A stretch of 10,665 nucleotides of DNA from assembly GCF_000344685.1 (NCBI RefSeq), contig NW_006920448.1, forward strand, positions 1 through 10,665. The letters run 5' to 3'. Source of the stretch: Gloeophyllum trabeum ATCC 11539 (taxonomy: Eukaryota > Basidiomycota > Agaricomycetes > Gloeophyllales > Gloeophyllaceae). Shown here piece after piece: positions 6,746 to 10,665 of the stretch. The stretch's first letter is position 1, and the number at the start of each line of letters is the position of its first letter. The notes beneath the pieces were generated by a model. It ran no database searches. It was not told the origin of the DNA and saw only the letters and a program-made list of their open reading frames with translations. Made by a program: the position numbers and the translations under genes.

Positions 6746-9700
6746 CTAACATACAGGGAACATGTGTTTCAACCGTAAAAACATATCAGTATCTACTGTG
6801 TCCATTACAAGGTATTCATCCTCATGCCCCTCCTCAAAATCTGGTGCAAGCAATGCCCCACGAAGAATACTCCTAGCGTCAATGAACTCTGCCTCGGACC
6901 GTGTTCTTGCCTTGACACGGTAGAAACAGAGATCTTTATCTTTTCGTCTCCGGGGGCCAGTTGGGGCATCAAAAGGTTGGATCAGGGCAATTGGGTAACT
7001 GCTATCAGCCACTTTGCATGTGAAGCAGAATATAAGCTTTGCAAAAATTGTCCCATTGGTGGTGTTCACCATTACACAGTCATAGCGAGGACTCTCCTGG
7101 AAGGAAGGAGTACAACGGAGGCGGTCCGTTGATTCACGCCAATCCACCATGGATTCATATTTGACACGTATGTATCGGTATTCCCGGACCTGCATAAATT
7201 ATGAGCCAACAAGTATTTGTTGTGAAATCCTCATACTCACTTTCTCCCACGAATTCAGTTTGATGGGCTTACCACCAGGCAGCTCAATATCATATGCAGG
7301 CAAGAGGCTGCTTAAAAATTTGCTGAGGCCTTTCTGGAAGTTTTTGTATGCAGTGTCCTCTGGTGCCCTTTTTTCAAGCTGCTCCAATGCAATGATATCA
7401 CCTGCTGACCCCAACCTAATGTGGCCAAACTCTACTGCAGTTGTTCGCTTCCCCTTCTGTGGCTCATGTTCCAACTCAAGTTCATCAGCAGGAGGGCTCA
7501 CATCTAAGGCATTTATATCCTCCCGGATGACAGTTGCAACACGTGTCCTGTGGTTGTCCTGTAGAATCTATAATCAAGTAAGAAGGTGTTACGATATACA
7601 AATAGTCATAAGGCATACTGGCTCATCAACAATTTTGAAATTAGTTTTCAGATATGCCTGTTTGAGAGGCCTATGCATTTTCTCAGAAACTTTTGTATTG
7701 TAGTTCTTGGTTACCCCTTTTGCTTTGATATCTTCAAGCATGTGTCCCCGGCTGTGGTTCTTGGGGAATGACCAGTTCTTTGAGTTCCACGTGCCTTCAG
7801 GCTTTGGTAGTTTGACATACTTCTGGGGGTTTGTCAGTATATAAAAGTCCAAATCACCATTATACTTATCATCTTCCCACCTTCAGGAGTGAATCGTACT
7901 TTAAGATCTCCTCTTCACAGGCAGCAATTGTCTCTTCAGTGTGGACTTCAAAAGCTGCCCACATATCCAACTCCAAGTAGCTTCGCAAACACTGAAGGAA
8001 GACATAGATCCATCGGCTCTCAGCTCTGTCAACGAAGTTGTGGACTGCAAAAAGTAATTGCTGGTAGCACTGTCTGAGAATGACTACAAATAAAAGAACC
8101 ATAGGAAATACCACCTTAGAGATATCTTCATACTTTGTTCCATCCATGAAATTCTTTTGTATAAACATCTTGAAATGATTCAAGCCAGGCCACCGGGGTA
8201 GGAGATCCATCCTGAGGAAGGCATGAGTCAGAGTTAATATTCAGAGTAGATATATGCTGACTGCTTGTCAGCAAGGTCCAATACTGCTCTTCCAAGAGAC
8301 TTGAAAATATTCTGGAGCTCTTGAAAAAGATGGTCTGAGAAAAGTCCCCCATGATTGGCGTGTAGACGGTCAAACGACAGTGCTTTGTGAGGGTCTGAGT
8401 TCCGAAGGAACCAAAACACATTCTGTCAAATTTCAGTGAATTATCTGACATGAGAATGAACAACTCATAGCCTACATGTACAAGACGCAGTCCAACCTCC
8501 TTGAGGAACTCATCAGCATCTTTCTTGTTCATCTCAAGAGCTTTCTCGTATTTCTTCTTCATCAACCGAGCTGTACGTCGTGGCCATTTTTTTGACAAAT
8601 CAAACTGTTCTTCATTAGGAACAAGGCATATGGGGCAAGGGTAGTTGGACATAGAGCCTCGGGTCAATGCCATAACACATCTAAAGCATTGTAAGCAAGT
8701 AACATGCTCCACAATAAATTCTTCATACTGCTCCTCATAGTCAGCTGAGAGTATCAGCACAGCTGGGAATAGATGTCGGGTGACACCATCCCCGCACTCT
8801 ATCCATACTCCTGAGTGTGAATACTTTTCCACACTTGCCAGCAGTTGCCTGAAAGACTCATGCCAGATTGCATTCTTGAAGTTTACAAAGCCTGGTTTCC
8901 CAGTATCACCCTCAGTCTCTGGTATCTGATATCTTTAAATAACACCAATAATGTGTTTAGGTAATGACATACCACTGGAAGCCATCCCACAACTTGTCCT
9001 CCCCCAAATCCTTCCCCATTTCGTATCTCTACAGGCAATTGGGCAAACCGTAATACAATGGGGTAACCCTTTGCTCCTGCAAAAGAAGACAATTTTGTCT
9101 TATCAGCATATAAAAAGAAACATAATGGTTTTGCCCCTTCTGGTAACCCCTCCTATACTCTCATTCAATGTTTATCCTCAAGTAATACAGGTAGCAACTC
9201 ACTTGGATTTCCCACATCCCATCACCAGTCCAAGGCTCATCCCACCATCGAACCCAACGTGTCCCATTGAACTTTGATAGCCTTTGTGCATCCCAAACAA
9301 ACTGGGATATAATCCGCTTATCTCGTAGTAGGTCCAAGGCAGTGTCCCAGATCGGTCGATAGTAGAAATCATAGGATCGAGGTTCAGATTTGTAATCAAG
9401 GGTAACATCTGCTTTCTCAAACTATACATAATTAATCACTCCTGACCAAGATATAGGGCTATTGTGAACATACAGATGTCACCTTATAGGATGCATCACG
9501 CCAGCAGTTAGAAAGATCCTCATAGCTGGTTAGGGTGAACTGATCCTTCTTCTCCATTGCACGGTGGATCAAATCTATCAAGCTACCAAGCTCCTTGTGT
9601 GTCAGCTTCGCCTTATGGCCCAGTTCCGCAAACTCAAAATCAATCCGGGAACGAAATGGTCTCCATGGCTCTCGCTCGATGGGAATGTAGTCAGCTGTGG

Positions 9701-10366
9701 CTTGACCTCGATGGAACTCTTCGAAATGATGTATCTCAGCTGCTCTCCCTGTAGTCAAGGGATATTCAACTTTGATATCATCCACACGATACTCTTGAGC
9801 AGAGAGCGTAGTGCCCTGGACTACAAGACCATGACAATCAGCACTGACCACAGGAAGCAGGTTACTTACAAGCATTCATGATATCTGGTGCACCAACAGC
9901 TTCAGATGAGTCTGCACAGAACATTGATGTGAAGTATTACCAGATGGAGATTGAACAATCCTATAAAATACATACCTGGATCTTGAGCAATGACCTGATC
10001 CGAGTCGAAGTCACCGCCTGACAAAGAACACTAAGGTTAGCACTTGAACATGGGCACAGATCTGCATAACTCACCCAGCATTGGTGAATAGCTGTCAGAG
10101 CCCCCCTGTAGAGCGGCTCGTTGCTCTGGGATGAGAAACGTTAGGTTCACGACTGCAGTTCCATCCGCCGGAGACGACCGGGACAAACCTTCCCGTGCCC
10201 GTGCCCGTGTTCTCAAGACCTCCTCATATTCCATAGACCTTACATCTGCCTCCTTTGCTTTACCACAGGCTCGAACGTGGTTGTTGTACCCCCTCGATGA
10301 TAGCTCGCGATCGCAGTGGGGGCATCGTCTCGTTTTCCCGGCGTTATAGACTTTCGCCGGGTCCAT
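6746..10366 (-). CDS. Plavaka-type transposase, intact, 14 exons, 978 aa
   Basis: Exons (minus strand): 10366-10075, 10017-9976, 9911-9870, 9820-9483, 9421-9203, 9152-8973, 8925-8729, 8680-8476, 8422-8262, 8211-8115, 8069-7881, 7822-7619, 7567-7241, 7189-6746. The 13 introns are 45-64 bp, GT..AG, phases agree at every join, and the total is 2,937 bases with no internal stop. Domains: N-terminal CCHC-type zinc finger (C15, C18, H30, C34); EPWRPFRSRIDFEFAEL at 176-192; WDAQRLSKFNGTRW and WWDEPWTGDG in 239-311; LYADKTKLSSF with D328; LPVEIRNGEG and VVGWLPV up to 371; CGDGVTR..FPAVLILSADYEEQ with D433; CPIC at 452-455; LHANHGGLFSDH near 526; LRSYLELDMW; and SEKMHRPLK with E701. This order is that of Plavaka transposases. 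D328, D433 and E701 are my candidates for the metal-binding acidic triad (inference). The protein should bind the element ends in the nucleus and catalyse cut-and-paste transposition. Confidence 0.88.
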
Positions 10367-10650
10367 AGGTCCAACGCGCAGAGCACGCCACAGGTCTCAA
10401 GGCAAAACCCAAGACGAAGGGCAACTCCGGGGGCAATAGTGATTTCTAGCTGACGAAGGGGGGCACAGGTCGGGAACAGGGTAGCCAGAGTGCGACGAGA
10501 ACGTCGACAAACTATGAAAGCTATTGCAATCCGATTCGAATCTCATTCTAATCCGACGATAATCGTAGCATGTAATTCATATCTGGATATAATTGGAATT
10601 TGATTCATATAAAAATAGCAGCTGGGTCCGGACCAATTATAATGCAGGAA
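10367..10650 (-). promoter_or_regulatory. Right subterminal arm and transposase leader
   Basis: This 284-bp arm lies between the transposase ATG and the right terminal repeat, so it must contain the promoter. Its outer half is AT-rich and holds motifs similar to the left arm in inverted orientation (read inward: GGATTAGAATGAGATTCGAA and, further in, ATTGCAAT). CTGGGTCCGG at 10622-10631 repeats the left-arm copy in the same + strand orientation and forms part of the palindrome GGTCCGGACC (10625-10634). A TATA-like TTTTTATATG lies on the minus strand near 10607-10616, about 240 bp before the ATG; its use is uncertain. Confidence 0.45.
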
Positions 10651-10664
10651 GGAAATCTCCGACA
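10651..10664 (-). repeat. Right terminal inverted repeat (14 bp)
   Basis: GGAAATCTCCGACA is the exact reverse complement of the left terminal repeat. One base of flanking DNA (T) remains before the window ends, so the target-site duplication cannot be tested. Confidence 0.85.
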
Positions 10665-10665
10665 T

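Larger units (their letters stand above)
887..10664. mobile_element. Complete Plavaka-type (CACTA/EnSpm-related) DNA transposon, 9,778 bp
   Basis: Seen: perfect 14-bp terminal inverted repeats at 887-900 and 10651-10664; AT-rich arms just inside with related subterminal motifs; and one intact transposase gene of recognisable Plavaka type. A second intact gene lies near the left end, with a decayed cargo block between. Known: Plavaka elements are large cut-and-paste transposons of basidiomycetes placed near the CACTA/EnSpm group. Inferred: the copy is potentially autonomous because both ends and the whole transposase reading frame appear intact. The target-site duplication cannot be checked: the left flank ends in ATT, while only one base (T) of the right flank lies inside the window. 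Confidence 0.85.

Noticed and set aside
6824..7132. 102-codon + strand frame
   Set aside because: It is antisense to the last transposase exon, whose minus-strand frame continues correctly from exon 13.
7149..7703. 184-codon open frame on the + strand
   Set aside because: It lies antisense to transposase exons 12-14, where the minus-strand frame matches a known family and is joined by correct splice sites; the + frame has no recognisable features.
887..10664. KDZ (Kyakuja/Dileera/Zisupton) element carrying a TET/JBP oxygenase
   Set aside because: These large agaric elements were considered because of size and cargo, but the transposase motifs are of Plavaka type and no HxD..H oxygenase pattern or CxC domain was seen.
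1..10665. LTR retrotransposon, Helitron, CRISPR array or bacterial operon
   Set aside because: No long terminal direct repeats, reverse transcriptase, Rep/helicase motifs, regular spacer-repeat array or ribosome-binding sites; short spliceosomal introns show a fungal origin.

Overview
The window looks like genomic DNA of a mushroom-forming basidiomycete (Agaricomycetes). Genes are split by many very short introns (about 43-70 bp, GT..AG, CTAAC-type branch sites), and the main gene encodes a transposase of the Plavaka type (a CACTA/EnSpm relative), a family I know mainly from basidiomycetes. The species cannot be told from the sequence.

Layout: bases 1-886 are host flank, holding the last exon of an unidentified + strand gene (10-78) and then a gene-poor stretch with a G-rich tract. 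Bases 887-10664 form one complete DNA transposon of 9,778 bp, bounded by perfect 14-bp terminal inverted repeats (TGTCGGAGATTTCC / GGAAATCTCCGACA). All gene candidates inside lie on the minus strand. Read from the right end they are: (1) the transposase, 10366-6746, 14 exons, 978 aa, intact; (2) a decayed coding remnant at about 5991-6450 that looks to me like a captured cyclin-box segment with an in-frame stop; (3) an unidentified, intron-rich, apparently broken gene, 5711-3354, split by four copies of a GC-rich hAT-like MITE; (4) an intact 5-exon accessory gene, 3136-1434, 492 aa, with a coiled coil and a basic tail. The left arm (887-1433) carries subterminal repeats and a degenerate tRNA-like sequence; the right arm (10367-10664) carries subterminal repeats and the transposase leader.

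Functional reading: the transposase should recognise the ends and move the element. The intact accessory gene probably serves the element too (inference). The middle block (3.35-6.45 kb) behaves as tolerated cargo: nested MITEs, frameshifts and stops collect there, while the two outer genes stay open through 18 splice junctions and over 4,400 coding bases. No KDZ transposase, TET/JBP oxygenase, Ulp1 protease, CRISPR array or rRNA was seen. All exon models were built by hand from frames, splice signals and reading-frame continuity.
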